64,000 nt of DNA from contig CP141140.1 in assembly GCA_035235625.1 (NCBI GenBank), positions 60,938,581 through 61,002,580 of the forward strand. The letters run 5' to 3'. The notes beneath the pieces were generated by a model that searched no databases, was not told where the DNA came from, and saw only the letters and a list, made by a program, of their open reading frames with translations. Position numbers and translations under genes: made by a program. Source of the DNA: Saururus chinensis (lineage: Eukaryota; Streptophyta; Magnoliopsida; Piperales; Saururaceae). Positions 47,234-58,914 of the stretch are shown in pieces. Position 1 is the first letter of the stretch; each line of letters opens with the position of its first letter.

Positions 47234-47971
47234 GCTTATAAGTAGGACAGAAAAAAAATATATACACATCTTTATTGAAATTGATTATGATCAGTTAGTA
47301 GATATTTGCGGTTTTCCCTCAGTTACACAAATGTAAGAGCCTTCTTTCTCCTATAAAGCAGTAAGCTGATAAGGTACTTGCATCTATCAGCTGAAATGGT
47401 ATAATCTGCCTAAATTATCTGTTACACACACATACAAAAAAATCTCTGATGCACAGAGGAGTTACTCGAATGAATCATCTTTATAACAAAAGGACTCATG
47501 AATGCCGGGTGGTCCTACATTGGTGAGAGGCCACGAAAACGTAATTAGCTGGTGAAAGCTTCACCAGTTGTTGATAAAAAGAGTTTGAGGCTAATGCACA
47601 GTTTATGCATGTAAAATGTGATTTTGTTTAAAGTTTGTGCACCAGCAAGTGTGCCGTCAATATCCTTTGATCGACACAAGCTTCACCATTAATCTCAAAG
47701 TAGGATGTACGTAGATGTTTTTCCCATTAATTTTTCCCTCAAATTAGATTAGCATATCATATTATTCGTTTTGTGAAGGAATATTATGTATTTATTAGCA
47801 TGATTTAATTGCACATAAGGAGTACATAAAGAAGATTTTGGGGAGTTTAATCCTAGACCACCACTGTTAAAAGAAACAAATCAAATGAGTCACCGCCTCC
47901 AAAGTCCAAACTAAAACCAAAACAATCCAAGACGGATAACTGCACTCCACTGCCAATCTTCAGTCGCAGCT
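47234..47971. other. Intergenic spacer between convergent genes
   Basis: This contains the 3' UTRs of the permease (plus) and of the proline-rich protein gene (minus). It is AT-rich with no ORF of note and no clear repeat. Confidence 0.5.
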
Positions 47972-48367
47972 TCAAATTGCTCCGAGCCTCTCTCTGGCTA
48001 CATGGCCGTACTTGGACCTCCGTATATTCGCCCGCCGCTTCTTGTACACAACACCTCCCAGCCCGACAACCCCGGCTCCCATAATCACCCCCACCGCTAT
48101 CCCGGCCTTCTGCCCCCCGCTCAGCCGAGACCCTGCACCGTCCCCAGCGCCTCCTCCTCGGTTGCCGCCGGGCGCAGGGGACATTTGGTTAGGAGGTGGA
48201 GCCGAGGGCGAAGGCGATGGCGATGACGGGAGCGGAGGAGACTTGGGCGGCGCTGCGGGGACGATGCTGGGAGCTGGAGAGGGCTGAGCAGAAGCCGAGA
48301 GGATACCCCAGGTAAGAAGGGAGAGTAGCAGAAACAGGCAATGCAGGACGACTGTTTCTTTCCCCAT
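47972..48367 (-). CDS. Small proline-rich, single-pass membrane protein (AGP-like)
   Basis: A single exon encodes 131 aa. Residues 1-28 form a signal peptide (hydrophobic HCLFLLLSLLTWGILS, cleavage near SASAQ). Residues 29-68 are a Pro/Ser-rich stretch with SPAPS, PPLPSSPSPSPSAPPP and SPAP motifs, likely hydroxylated and O-glycosylated. A Gly-rich linker leads to a membrane helix (about 87-107) and a short basic tail (KKRRANIRRSKYGHVARERL). The tail pattern NIRRS.YG..AR is typical of a small plant family annotated as hydroxyproline-rich or arabinogalactan-like proteins. I chose the second Met (MGKETV) because it starts a clean signal peptide; an upstream in-frame ATG at 48425-48427 would add 20 residues. 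Location is predicted at the plasma membrane or wall; the function is unknown. Confidence 0.85.
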   Translation of the reverse strand: MGKETVVLHCLFLLLSLLTWGILSASAQPSPAPSIVPAAPPKSPPLPSSPSPSPSAPPPNQMSPAPGGNRGGGAGDGAGSRLSGGQKAGIAVGVIMGAGVVGLGGVVYKKRRANIRRSKYGHVARERLGAI

Positions 48368-48514
48368 GGAATGGCAGCTGCTAAGTACAAGAAACACAAC
48401 AGCTGCAGCAGACCCAGAAACGAACAACGCAGACTTTTGCAGCTGGGCTTCCAGTTAGTATTTAGATTTGCATAATTGTATGGGATGAGGACTGAGTTGG
48501 GGAGGGAGGCTGTG

Positions 48515-48525
48515 TTATTTATATA
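48515..48525 (-). promoter_or_regulatory. Putative TATA box of the proline-rich protein gene
   Basis: On the minus strand TATATAAATAA lies about 150 bp upstream of the chosen start codon. It is the only strong TATA box in that interval, so transcription probably starts near 48490. Confidence 0.55.
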
Positions 48526-48726
48526 CGAGGATGAGGCAGGCCGGAGCCGGACCGCCGGAGGAGCGAGAGAAGTGGGCGTTAAGTTCGGAGATGATTTTCT
48601 GTTTCATCTGCAATTATTCGGCGCTTTCCTTGTCAACTACATGGGGAGGTTCCAAAGCTGGGTGCGCTAGAGTCTCGTCGGCTTTAGTTGCCTCCCAGCT
48701 GTGTGGAAGTAGACGCGTCTAAGGAG

Positions 48727-49079
48727 TAGGGATGCCACTCGGGTCGGGTTAATGGTAAACCCGACCCGACCCGACCCTAATGGGTCGGGTTTGGTTTTCA
48801 AAAATAACCCTAATGGGTCGGGTCGGGTTTTAGTGATCCAACCCGACCCGACCCGAATATAAATATAAATAAAAATAAAAATATAAATATAAAACTTATA
48901 TTTTTTATATATTTTTAATATTATTTTTTAAAAAAAATTGAAAAAAAATAAAAAAAATAATATAAAAATTATTTTTTTAATCTATTCGGGTCAAACGGGT
49001 CGGGTTCGGGTTCGGGTCACAGTTTTGTGATGTGGGTTCGGGTTCGGGTTTGGCGAAACCCGACCCGGTGGCATCGCTA
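48727..49079. mobile_element. hAT-type MITE, 353 bp, perfect TSD CTAAGGAG
   Basis: A perfect 8-bp duplication (48719-48726 and 49080-49087) flanks inverted ends TAGGGATGCCACTCGGGTCG and, from the right, TAGCGATGCCACCGGGTCGG. Subterminal GGGTCGGGTT repeats occur on both sides of an AT-rich middle. There is no coding capacity. Confidence 0.9.
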
Positions 49080-49899
49080 CTAAGGAGCTATGTAGCCAAG
49101 GTCGCGAGTCATAGAGCCGGCACATGATAATAGAGTTTTTTTAGAGGAATTTACTAAAATGTCCATATAGGAATATATATAGGAATATACGGGGTGTTAA
49201 TTAGCGAAGCTGAGCCGAGTATTAGGCTTTTACGGTTCGAGCTTAAGTTTGAATTGCTAAATTTTAGTTTAAACTCGGCTTAAATTAAAAAATTTAAAGC
49301 TGAGCACAATTTGAGCTTAAAGTTCAAACTTTGAATAAGTGAATCGTGAGTTCAAACTAAAAATTAAAAATAATTTATATATAAATATAAAGTATATAAA
49401 ATATCATACATATTAATATATTTTAATATTAAATATTAATAACTTTATTTTAACAAGTATTACAATTACATCTTAAATATTTAACTATAGTAAATATGAA
49501 AGCAAAAAATTATGAAAAATAAGTTTTAGTTATATATGCTCAAAAAATGCAGCATTACTATTTTCTTCTCTTTATGTACATATAATTATTAAAAAAGATA
49601 TAAAAAAATAAAAATTTATTTAGGCAACATTATTATCTACTTCTTCGTGTTTTCTTTTCTTTACATGCTTATAAATCATTAATAAAAGAACTATTCTTTA
49701 GCTTTTATATGCCTCTAAAATTTTTTGAAGTATATGTAAAACGATATACATTTTGTAAGATGAGGACGGTCCCAATATCATGCTTCAACTTTTAAAAGAA
49801 TATCTAATCATTCTTTTTTAAACTGAGGTTGGTTCCCTGATGTCATGCTTCTTTTAGAAGCATTTTTAAGTATATTAGTATGATATCATGTTGACCCTT

Positions 49900-49998
49900 T
49901 GCTATATACTTATAGCTCCATTTGGTTTTTCAATTGAACTAATTTTAGTTCATCTTCAAAAATCAAATAGAACTATTAATTTGGGACAAAAGGAGTAT
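49900..49998. mobile_element. Stowaway-like MITE
   Basis: TATAGCTCCATTTGGTTTTT at the left and AATAGAACTATTAATTTGGG followed by AGGAGTAT at the right are inverted partners; the ends are partly decayed. Confidence 0.55.
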
Positions 49999-50351
49999 AT
50001 TAATGTTTGTGTCTCTAATCTTTTTATTTTTATAAAATAAATATCATGTATAAAATTATATATCCATTACAATTTAACGAGGATATATATCATGAAATTT
50101 TTTTATATGAGTTTAGGCTAACGTATGTCTGCATGAGCTAAAACATCATGGGCCATCAAATCGAGATCCAAGGGTGCAATAAGACAAATTAATTTACTTC
50201 CTGAGTTATATGTGTTGTTGGATAGTAATATGAGGATGAATAACATCAATGCTCATGAAGTCGTGAGTGAGCCTTAACTTATATAAACAGGTCTCATATA
50301 TAATATATGATACATAGTATTGACATATAAATGTGATTATATGTTGTCTTA

Positions 50352-50442
50352 TACATTCCATCTGTTCTAGATTAATAGCTCCATTAGATTTTTCAAAATA
50401 AACTAATCAAATGAAGCTATTAATCTAGAATGGAGGGAGTAT
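50352..50442. mobile_element. Stowaway-like MITE, well preserved
   Basis: TACATTCCATCTGTTCTAGA at the left and the inverted TACTCCCTCCATTCTAGATT at the right, with mirrored TTAATAGCTCCATT and AATGAAGCTATTAA-like arms and TA at both borders. Confidence 0.75.
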
Positions 50443-52587
50443 GTCATAAACATATATTTAAATTAACAATTATATTTATATAATGTACGTATATATGTGT
50501 ATTATTTATTATATATATTATTTATATATAATTTTAAAATTATATTCGAGTTTGAGCTTGAGCTCAAGCTCAAGCTCAAGTTTGAGCCGAGTAGTGTCGA
50601 GTTTGAGTTTTATTTGAGTTGAGCTGAGTTAGCAGGGGTTTGCTCGAACTTGGCTTGAACCTATTTCAGCTCGAATCGAGTTCAAGTCGAACCCAATTCG
50701 AGTCGAGCTTAATTTGACCCGAGCTGAACTAGGTATGCTAACGAACCAACTTAGCTCGTTAATAGCCCTAGGAATATATGATACAACATATTATTTAAAA
50801 TGTTTCTTATTTTTATGTAATACACAAAATGAGCTAATGTATATGTAAACTTCAACACATATTGCATGAATTGTTTAAAATACCTATTTCTTTTTGTTTT
50901 AAATTTTTTGCCAATTCATTTTTTCTCATTTTTAGTAGCTTTGGCTTTGACTCTACAAGTAACTCTATTATTGACTTCGCCTCCACCACCAACTTTATCA
51001 TCTTTGCCACTGCCTCTGTTTCATTCAACTTCATCTTTACTTCCTCCTCTGTCACTTTTTCCTCCTCCCCTCTTCTACCACCTCCTCTTTTCCTCCTCCT
51101 CTCTCTCCTATGCTCCTCCTCCCTTCCTCTTTATCCTCATCCCCTTTTCTTCCTTGGTTGCCTCATCTTCTTCTCACCCAAATTCTGATAAGATTGGTCA
51201 TAAACTAACCAGTGAAGCTATTATGAATTTATTTTTTTCTCTATTAGCTCAACTTTTAAAAAATAAACACATAAACATGTTAAATTACTCAAAACTAAGA
51301 GTGCATTTCATTTTTACTTATTTCTAAGTTTTCTCAAGCACTAACCTAAACCTTGTACTAACAATTGACATTTAATAGTCAATAGTCAACAATCAATAAT
51401 CAGATTTATTACAACAAATGGATATACGACAGCAGTATGAGTGACAATGTCTCCCTAAGTATTTACAATAAACCATCTTAACAAACTAAATAGATAAATT
51501 TAAAATAAATCAAATTTTAAACACATGATTGTCGAATGTCTCAACTCTCAATTGTCACACATCAGTAAAAAGTGTTTAGCATTGAAGAGAAGATTCTAAT
51601 TATTAGCATCGGAGAGGAAGGTGGTTTATGACACTAGACATTATGACAGTCAACAGTCATGACATTCGACAACTGATAATCGAGATAGCCGAAAGTCAAT
51701 AGTCACATGTTTAAAATTTGATTTATTTTATATTTTATCAATTTAGTTTATTAAGATAGTTCATTGTAAGTACTCAGGGAAACATTGTTACTTATAGTGA
51801 TGTCTCATATCCCTTTATTGCAATAAATTTGATTGTCGATTGTAGATTGTCAATATGAGGTTTGGGTTAGGGTTGGAGAAAGCTCATAATCAAGTAAAAA
51901 TGAAACTTACTCTTAGTTTTGAGTAGTTGAACATGTTTATGGGTTTAGTTTTATATTTGAGCTTGTAGAGGAAAATATAAATTCTTAATAGCTCTAACTG
52001 CTAATTTGTGACCGGTCTTATTAGATTCTAGGAGGGAGGAAGAGGAGGTGACCAAGGAGGGAAAATGGAGGAGGATAGAGACGAGGGGAGGAGGAGGAGG
52101 AGAAAGAGATAGGAGAGGAGAGGAGGCAGGGAGGAGGGAGAGGAGGAGGGGGAAGAGGAGAGGAGGAAAAGGAAGAGGAGGAGGTGGTGGCAGAAGAGGG
52201 AAGGAGGAGAATGCAATGATGGAGGAAGAGGTGAAGACGAAGTCAGATGAAGTGGAGCTGGTGGTGAAGACAACAAAATTAGAGATGGAGGCAATAGAGT
52301 TAGTGGTGGAGGTGATGGAGCCGGTGGTAGAGGTGGTAGAGTTGAAGCTAGAGCTATTGGAAATGAGAAATAGTGAGTTGATGAAGTTAAAGACGATGAA
52401 ATGGGAAATGAGTATTTTAGATAATTCATGCCACGTGTAAAGTTTTACATATGCGTAGGATCATTTTGTGTTTTACATGAAAACGGGAGACATTTTGTAT
52501 AGTATGTTGCATCTTAGGGATATTTTTGCAAATTCCTCTACTTGCTATGGGTTTTGACATAAATAACTTTACACTCAATATTTTTTT

Positions 52588-52675
52588 ATTCTCTTCATCT
52601 CATATTAATAGCTCTATTTTTTTAGTTCATTTTTTTTAAAAATTAAATAGAGATATTAATATGGGACATAGAGAG
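52588..52675. mobile_element. Stowaway-like MITE interrupted at its right end by a solo LTR
   Basis: CTCTTCATCTCATATTAATA at the left is mirrored by TATTAATATGGGACATAGAG at the right. The terminal GAGAG is the 5-bp target duplicated by the LTR insertion, and the element's last bases (TATAA) continue after 56123. Confidence 0.65.
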
Positions 52676-53480
52676 TGTCACGCCCCGGCACTGCCCGAGC
52701 CGAGCCGAACCCAGTCCAACGGCCGGTCCAGCGCACAGGGGCGACGATGATGAAAACGGTTAAAGAAATAGCGAAAGACTTATGCCCTAACCACGGGATG
52801 TCTAATTAACAGAGTTACACACTACTTTAAGTAAGAGTAAATAGGTATAACCAAAAGAGTTACTTAAACTTTAAATTAAACAACAAATCTCAAACCCACA
52901 TGCTAATAATCCATAGCCAACACACTTGGCTCAAAACAAGGTCTCAAACAATACTGAAGATATAATATATTACAAGTCTAAAACAAGAACCACTCCACAA
53001 TGGTTCTAATATCATAACAAAATAATCAGAGAGAGATGTAAAATCTAGCGGCCTCCACTCCTACTCCAAAGCTCTCCCCATAAAGAGGATCCTATCTGAC
53101 TGCATATCACACCATGTAGCCCCAAAACAAAACAAGGAAAATGGGGTGAGTATCAAAACTCAATAATGGTTTGAATACAACTATAATAATTAGAAAATAT
53201 GATGGCATGACAATGTAGCAATTTAAATCCAAAATTAACATGCTATACCACTTTCTGATCATTTACTAGTTAAAACCCCTATAACCATAAATATAAGAAT
53301 TAGCTTGCGTATGACATACGTATCAAGTCGAGTCATAAATATTCAAGTTATAACCTAACATGCATCCCACATAGGTATTTGTTCATATCTACTCAAATTC
53401 AAGCATGATAATCCCATAAATCATATAAGAAGTGTCTTTCACACCCTTTTTTGATCATTCAACTATATCACCTAAACCCA

Positions 53481-53710
53481 CATAATAGTGTCACATTCAC
53501 ACACTTTCAGATCATGCATTCATATCACATAAACTTGCATAATAGTGTCTCATACACACAATTTCTGATTATGTATTCATATTATATAAACCTACATAAT
53601 AGTGTTTTATTCACACACTTTCTGATAATGCATTCATATCACATAAACCTGCATGAGATGATCTCTAACATATATTTTAGATCATTCATCAACATCATAT
53701 AAACCTGTAT
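53481..53710 (+). repeat. 57-bp tandem repeat, about four units
   Basis: Units start at 53481, 53538, 53595 and 53652 with CATAATAGTGT (decaying to CATGAGATG) and contain CACACTTTCTGATNATG and CATATCACATAAACCTG. Because 57 is a multiple of three the frame stays open and gives a 19-residue repeat, but it lies in the LTR and is read opposite to its transcription. Confidence 0.85.
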
Positions 53711-53812
53711 AAGATGTATCTCTAACATTCTCATTCATTATGCATGTGTAAGTGTCTTACACACACTAGTCTAACATGCAAGTCTACACACAGAGAGAAT
53801 AAACCTGCTTTT

Positions 53813-53960
53813 CAAGGCTAACGCCTTCGAGCAACCCCTGCTCCTCAAGGCTAAATCCTTCAAGCAACTCTTGCTCCTCAAGGCCAAAGCCTTCGAGTAA
53901 CTCCTACCCATCAAGCCTAAACACTCGGGCAACCCTGCTTGTCAAGACCGAAGTCCCAAG
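53813..53960 (+). repeat. ~36-bp tandem repeat, about four units
   Basis: CTCAAGGCTAA-CCTTCGAGCAAC-CCTGCTC is repeated with variation (starting near 53813, 53848, 53884 and 53915). Each unit has an internal inverted pair AAGGCT...CCTT that could form a small stem. Confidence 0.75.
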
Positions 53961-56133
53961 CAACAATACTTGGTAAGCTGGTGCACTCAGATAAACCAGC
54001 TGGATTCTCAGGGTCCAGATAATCTCAACAACTAATCTCATCCGCAAGACAAGTACACAACTCGTCCCCACACAACTCAATTTAACTAGACTCAACCCGG
54101 GGAGTATATATGTTCCACACAGGAACTTAAATCGAAAACATATTATTTTGGACCAACCAAGTTCCAATTAATTCACCGACTGATTAATCTGGTATGCAAT
54201 CTCAATCATGCATACAATTGATCAATTCCGGTTAAACAATGGTAAAACCTCATTCATGAAGTCCTATACATGATACATGATATCATGATACATCCGTGAA
54301 CAAAAGTTTATGTGGGTTCCAACACATGGAACATGCTCCCAATTAGTCCCCTCATGCATCATAATCAAAGCATAATTAATTACAATTTCATAGTAGATTC
54401 CCCATACATATGTGTATTCATGTATATTCTAAGCACATGAACAATGCTTGACATAAACTCATAAGACAATATATGTATGCTTAAACACATTCAAAACAAT
54501 GATTTCCAACTGAAATCAAAGCAAAATCCACTATAAAGCTTAAATCTATCCATGTGAAATCGAATGTTCACTCTTACAAATATGATTTTTCCACACATTA
54601 AGCCACAACATGATAACATCCATTACCCATAAACCATCCTCATTATAAGATAACACATCTCACCATTTTCCATATAATATCCCTGCTAGAAACATATTCT
54701 AATCACAAGAATTCCAACATTCAAAAATTCAAAGTACTTCAATATCAACATGCATAATTATCAACATAATATAATGCCACATGACCACACTTAAACACAT
54801 TTCATAAACTTTCATCATTAATTTTACACCTCCAGTAACCTAATTTCATCATAACACACCTCCCATAACCATTAGAATCATCAAATGGAGTAAAACATTA
54901 AAATATGTATAAGTTTCAAAAATAGCAAAAACTGTTGTGTAGTCGTTCGATCGCCGTGCAAGGCTATTCGATCAGCTAAACTGAAAATTTGTCATAAATG
55001 TAGTGTTGCCGATCGATCTCCCTGGTAGGCCGTTCGATCACCAATAAGGCAGCTTTGACATTCTTCTTCATTTTAAAAATCAACACTGAGACACCATGAA
55101 AACATCTTAAAATCTTTACACATGGTCTCAAACATTATAAAAAAACTCATCAAACCTTCTAGAACACTAATTTAAACTATTTTAAAATAAAACCTTAAGA
55201 AATAAAAGTAAAAGATTAGCATTTATTAAACCCACCATTAGAGCCTAAATCAAGCAAATTCACTTCAAATAACATTATAAAAACTGAGATTTTTACTACC
55301 CAAAGTTGAGATTGAATAACCCATTACCTTTCCTTGTTAATTTGGGCCGGAATTAATCTTCAATCTCCCCTAACACCTTCCAAAAACATGATTTTAAGTT
55401 AACATATGACTAATCTCGATTTAGCTTTAAAAAACCAAAAGTAAACATTAAATCTAGGGTTTTAGAAGCTTAAAAACGAAAATTTGAAGATTAAAGCTTG
55501 GATAACAGAGGTAAATCAGTAGTTTTGCTTTCAAAACGGATTAAAACAAGGATTGAAGTCAAGATTAAGAATGGATTGAGAGAAAACATAGGGTTTAGGC
55601 TTGATTAAAGAAGAACATACCTTATTCCCTTTCTAATTTGGGAATAATTGGGGAATTAGACCTTAATCACTATCTCCCAGCTTATTCCCAAATTAAAAAT
55701 GATTCAACCCTTTCTATTTATAGTAGGGCTTGGGGTATACCTAATGAACTAGTAGGGTATAAATAGAAATTTTAGCTAAAAATAGATATTTTGATGATTT
55801 GAGCACTAATTAAATCTAAAAAAATTTTAAATTTTTTTTATAAGATTTTATTAATGTCTGAGCCAATTTGGTCTAAAAACCTCAATTTCGTCAAACTCTA
55901 ATTTTTAGAAAATTAGTGAAACTTTAAAAAAATCCTAAAAATTCAGGTTTGACCAAAAATCACTTAAAACTAATAATTTTGAAGTTGGTTTTTATTAAAA
56001 CCTTTAGAAAATACTCAAATTTAGAAAACCATCCCGAACAGATTAGAATTAATATTAAACCACAGAAAGGCATTTAAATAAAATAAATTAAAACCAGTTT
56101 ACGATCAGGGATCTTACAGAGAGTATAAAAATT

Positions 56134-56240
56134 GTATTTTTATGTCATGACATTAATAGCTTCATTTGATTGATCAAAATAACTAAAATTAATTTATTTT
56201 GAAAACCAAATTGAGCTATCAATGTGAAACAAAGGGAGTA
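56134..56240. mobile_element. Stowaway-like MITE
   Basis: ACATTAATAGCTTCATTTGA at the left is mirrored by AATTGAGCTATCAATGTG at the right, followed by AGGGAGTATAG. It lies 15 bp right of the family B LTR. Confidence 0.6.
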
Positions 56241-58281
56241 TAGATAATTATCATTTGTGCAAAATTGCTTATACATGCTCCAAAGTAGGGGTAAAACTTT
56301 TATGGGATAGCTTGTCGGGTTGGCCCTATCCTTCTAGTAAAAATGCAAGTTAGGACCTAAAATTTTTGATAGGGTAAAAAAATGATTGGGTTATGAGGGG
56401 GAGGGGGTGCAGGGGGTGGGAGGGTAAAAGAAATTTATTTTAACCTATTTTTACAGTCTCACATTAGTGGATAGAAGAGAGGATGTTTTGTATTTTAAGA
56501 AAGTTTAGGCCAGTTTAAGTTTGCAAGTCATTATAGTTAGTTGTGAAAGACCCCATACAAAGGTCTTAGATTTTCTATTAAATGTATAATTAGTGAGTCA
56601 TAAAGTAGAATTAAGATGAACAAAATAAAATTTATAAAATTACTCCACACTTGAACAAGTCATGCCTAACCTTCGCCTCTCCATTCCAACTCCAACTCTA
56701 TATATAGCCGCCTCCCCTGACTCTACTTCTGCCTCCTCCTCTTCCTCCTTTTCAACATTTAGTGGGACTGGATGCAATTCAGTCATGTTACTACAAAAGT
56801 CACCACCCTCTGACCATTTTAGCTCCCACCATATTAGATTTGGCTTGACCAAGACCTCTATAAATTTCATCACATGTTACAACTCCACTAATGAAATTTT
56901 TTAACATGGGAGTTATATAAATTTTTTATTTTTCTTTCTTTATAAGTTTAAAACTTACCCCTTAAACATCTTCATCTACTTAAAATCAACAATAAATTTT
57001 TTACTCGATTTGGTGCTTTTTCTAATACCAACAAACCTCAGCTTACATTAATGGTATTTTCCATGCCTTTTACAATTAGTAGTTGGCAACTTTTACAACA
57101 CGCATTCTCAGGAGTTATTGCAAATTCACATAGTTGGTTTTGGGTTTTATCATTGTTAATTAAGATTTTATATATTTTTTGTTTCATATGCTTTGATAAT
57201 TTTATATATGCATACATAAATATTTGTGTTTATCTAATTTTTAATTTTTTATTACTACATATGTGAGCAGTAAAAGATTAGTTTTTCTATGCTTGGTAGA
57301 CTCCTCAATATGCAAGCACGAGTTTGACATCAGATTTTGTTCAATCTAAAATGTGTATTTTTTTCTATGTATACTAAGTTTGTAGGAAGATGAATATTTG
57401 TTTTTGTGAAATGCATCGTCATGTGGTGTCAATTTATATTTAGTGGAATGCAAAAGTAGATATTATTGTTTACTCTTAGGAATAAATATATAGCAATTGT
57501 TTGGCAAAGTTAAAATTATTTAATATTTAAAATGTTTATTGTAAAACGTTATATAATATTTGAATTTATTATTGTAAATATTATATAATATTTAATTTTG
57601 TTATCTAATTGTTGGTATGAAAAGTTACGTTTGTATGTATCCAACTATTATCAATTGTAAATTGTTGCTATTATTACATATGTATGGGATTACTTGTCAA
57701 GTCTACTAATTTAGTAATGGCTGACATAGCACTGAAACGTAACTAAGAATTCTTAGACTAACAGCTATTGGTATTCTCACATTCCATATTTTATCACCTT
57801 CAATTATCGCATAACCAACTCTTCTTTACCTTCAATCCTTTTACTTAAGGGCCTACATTCTACCAATTCAACAATGGTTGCTGTTAGTAGTGAAATATAT
57901 TAGAGTATTGTTAGACTGACAACTATTACTTGGCATTCTCACTCTTTTTTTATCATCTTCAATTACTTCATAAAAAGTGGTGTTACATAATTAAAACCTC
58001 CCAGCAAAAATGGTTATTTAGCTTCCTAGAACTTTCTGGTGAATTTGGTATATAAATGACTAACACTTGGTATATTGATTTATCCTATTTTATTATCTTC
58101 AATTATTGAAAAAAAATACTACAAATCACAATCTTAATTACAATTGAAGAGAATATAGTATTTGTTTTTGTGATTATGCTTTTGGTGATTCTCCTTGTTG
58201 GGCTACACACGGTTAGAAAAAGTTAGAACAATTATTATATTACGAAGTTAAAATTTAGTTCAAAAGTACTCCTAATATGAA
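56241..58281. other. AT-rich intergenic DNA, no recognised gene
   Basis: About 2 kb. There are short frames at 56640-56904 and 57051-57266 without recognisable domains. Two imperfect direct copies of a CATTCTCACTCT...TTATCATCTTCAATTA block occur around 57770-57990, probably old repeat debris. Confidence 0.4.
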
Positions 58282-58550
58282 TGTAATACCCCATTTTTTA
58301 TCATGTTAAATGTAAGGATATAGGTTTAATTTTAAATTTAGAGGGATATTAGTTGGAATGGAGGGGTGAAACTTCATTGTGTGGATAAAGTTCAAAGAAA
58401 CGAGCGTAATAAGTTGAATAACGCAAAAAACAGAGGTCGGGTATGAAAGTTATCATGACCTTGAAAAATATGCCATATGAGAGATATCTATTTGAAAAGT
58501 GCAAGATAACCTACCTATGTAGGGTCTACTTTTGGAGGGCTCGTTGATGG
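58282..58550 (+). mobile_element. Truncated 5' part of a family A LTR
   Basis: It starts TGTAATACCCCATTTTTT and carries the same ordered blocks as the starts of the LTRs at 10700 and 21883: GAAACGAGCGTAATAAGTTG, AACGCAAAAAACAGAGGTCG, GATAACCTACC and GGAGGGCTCG. After about 58550 the similarity stops, so the copy is 3'-truncated. Confidence 0.65.
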
Positions 58551-58914
58551 AGAGACTTTGGTTGTGGGGCTAGAGGGAGGACAGGTTGGAGGTGGATCTG
58601 CTTCATGGCTCCACCTACAATCACCCCCTCTCTTCCCCCTTTCCATTCAGAATTATTTTTGGCTAAAACCCGAGCCAACTTGGTCTTGGTTCAACTAGCT
58701 GGGTTAAAGTGACTCACCGGGTCAATGTCACCCAGGAACTAAGACGGCTTAGCCTATATTTTTGACAAGCCCAGTCTAGGTTGGTTTGGGTTTTAAAACA
58801 ATGGTCCAAAGAGATGTAGAATTGCCAGACGATGTCTGACATGTGGACATAGCTATGGACAAAGATCCCAGTTGGTCATTTTGGCCATCTAATTAATTTT
58901 TAAATGCAATATGC

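Larger units (their letters stand above)
49190..50770. mobile_element. hAT-like element, 1581 bp, TSD GGAATATA, nested
   Basis: A perfect 8-bp GGAATATA duplication (49182-49189 and 50771-50778) bounds ends CGGGGTGTTAATTAGCGAAG and, from the right, TAGGGCTATTAACGAGCTAA. Subterminal TCGAGTTTGAGCT-type repeats resemble the element at 7927-10203. It lies inside the left arm of the inverted-repeat element and itself contains two Stowaway-like MITEs. No transposase frame is present. Confidence 0.8.
49136..52550. mobile_element. Long inverted-repeat element, split by a hAT insertion
   Basis: The left arm (49136-49189 plus 50779-51330) and right arm (about 51880-52550, inverted) align over several hundred bp. 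Both begin AGAGGAATTT..(C)AAAATGTCC-like, pass through GATACAACATATTATTTAAA-like sequence, ATGTAATACACAAAATGA and TTGCATGAATTGTTTAAAAT, and end in a polypyrimidine (TCCTCC)n stretch. The central ~550 bp is not repeated. Ends are approximate and no target duplication was found. The structure fits a foldback or Mutator-like non-autonomous element. The CCTCC/GGAGG-rich parts give spurious Pro/Ser/Leu or Glu/Arg-rich ORFs on both strands. Confidence 0.6.
52676..56118 (-). mobile_element. Solo LTR (family B), 3443 bp, TSD GAGAG
   Basis: Read on the minus strand it starts TGTAAGATCCCTGATCG and ends CCGGGGCGTGACA, with perfect GAGAG duplications at 52671-52675 and 56119-56123. No internal retrotransposon domains or second LTR are present. 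A TATA box, CTATAAATAG, lies at 55714-55723, placing U3 at the right side and R/U5 to its left. Inside are a 57-bp tandem array (53481-53710) and a ~36-bp array (53813-53960). Short frames such as 53904-54167 (minus, 87 codons) look incidental. Confidence 0.85.

Noticed and set aside
48740-49070. GGGTCGGGTT runs resembling interstitial telomere repeats
   Set aside because: The plant telomere unit is TTTAGGG. These runs are subterminal repeats of a hAT MITE with a perfect 8-bp duplication.
52028-52440. Pro/Ser-rich (minus) or Glu/Arg-rich (plus) protein frames
   Set aside because: They are the two strands of a GGAGG/CCTCC-rich inverted-repeat arm, and the mirror arm at 50862-51327 gives the same kind of frames.
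53451-53702. Protein with 19-residue repeats
   Set aside because: It is a 57-bp tandem repeat inside a solo LTR, read opposite to LTR transcription.
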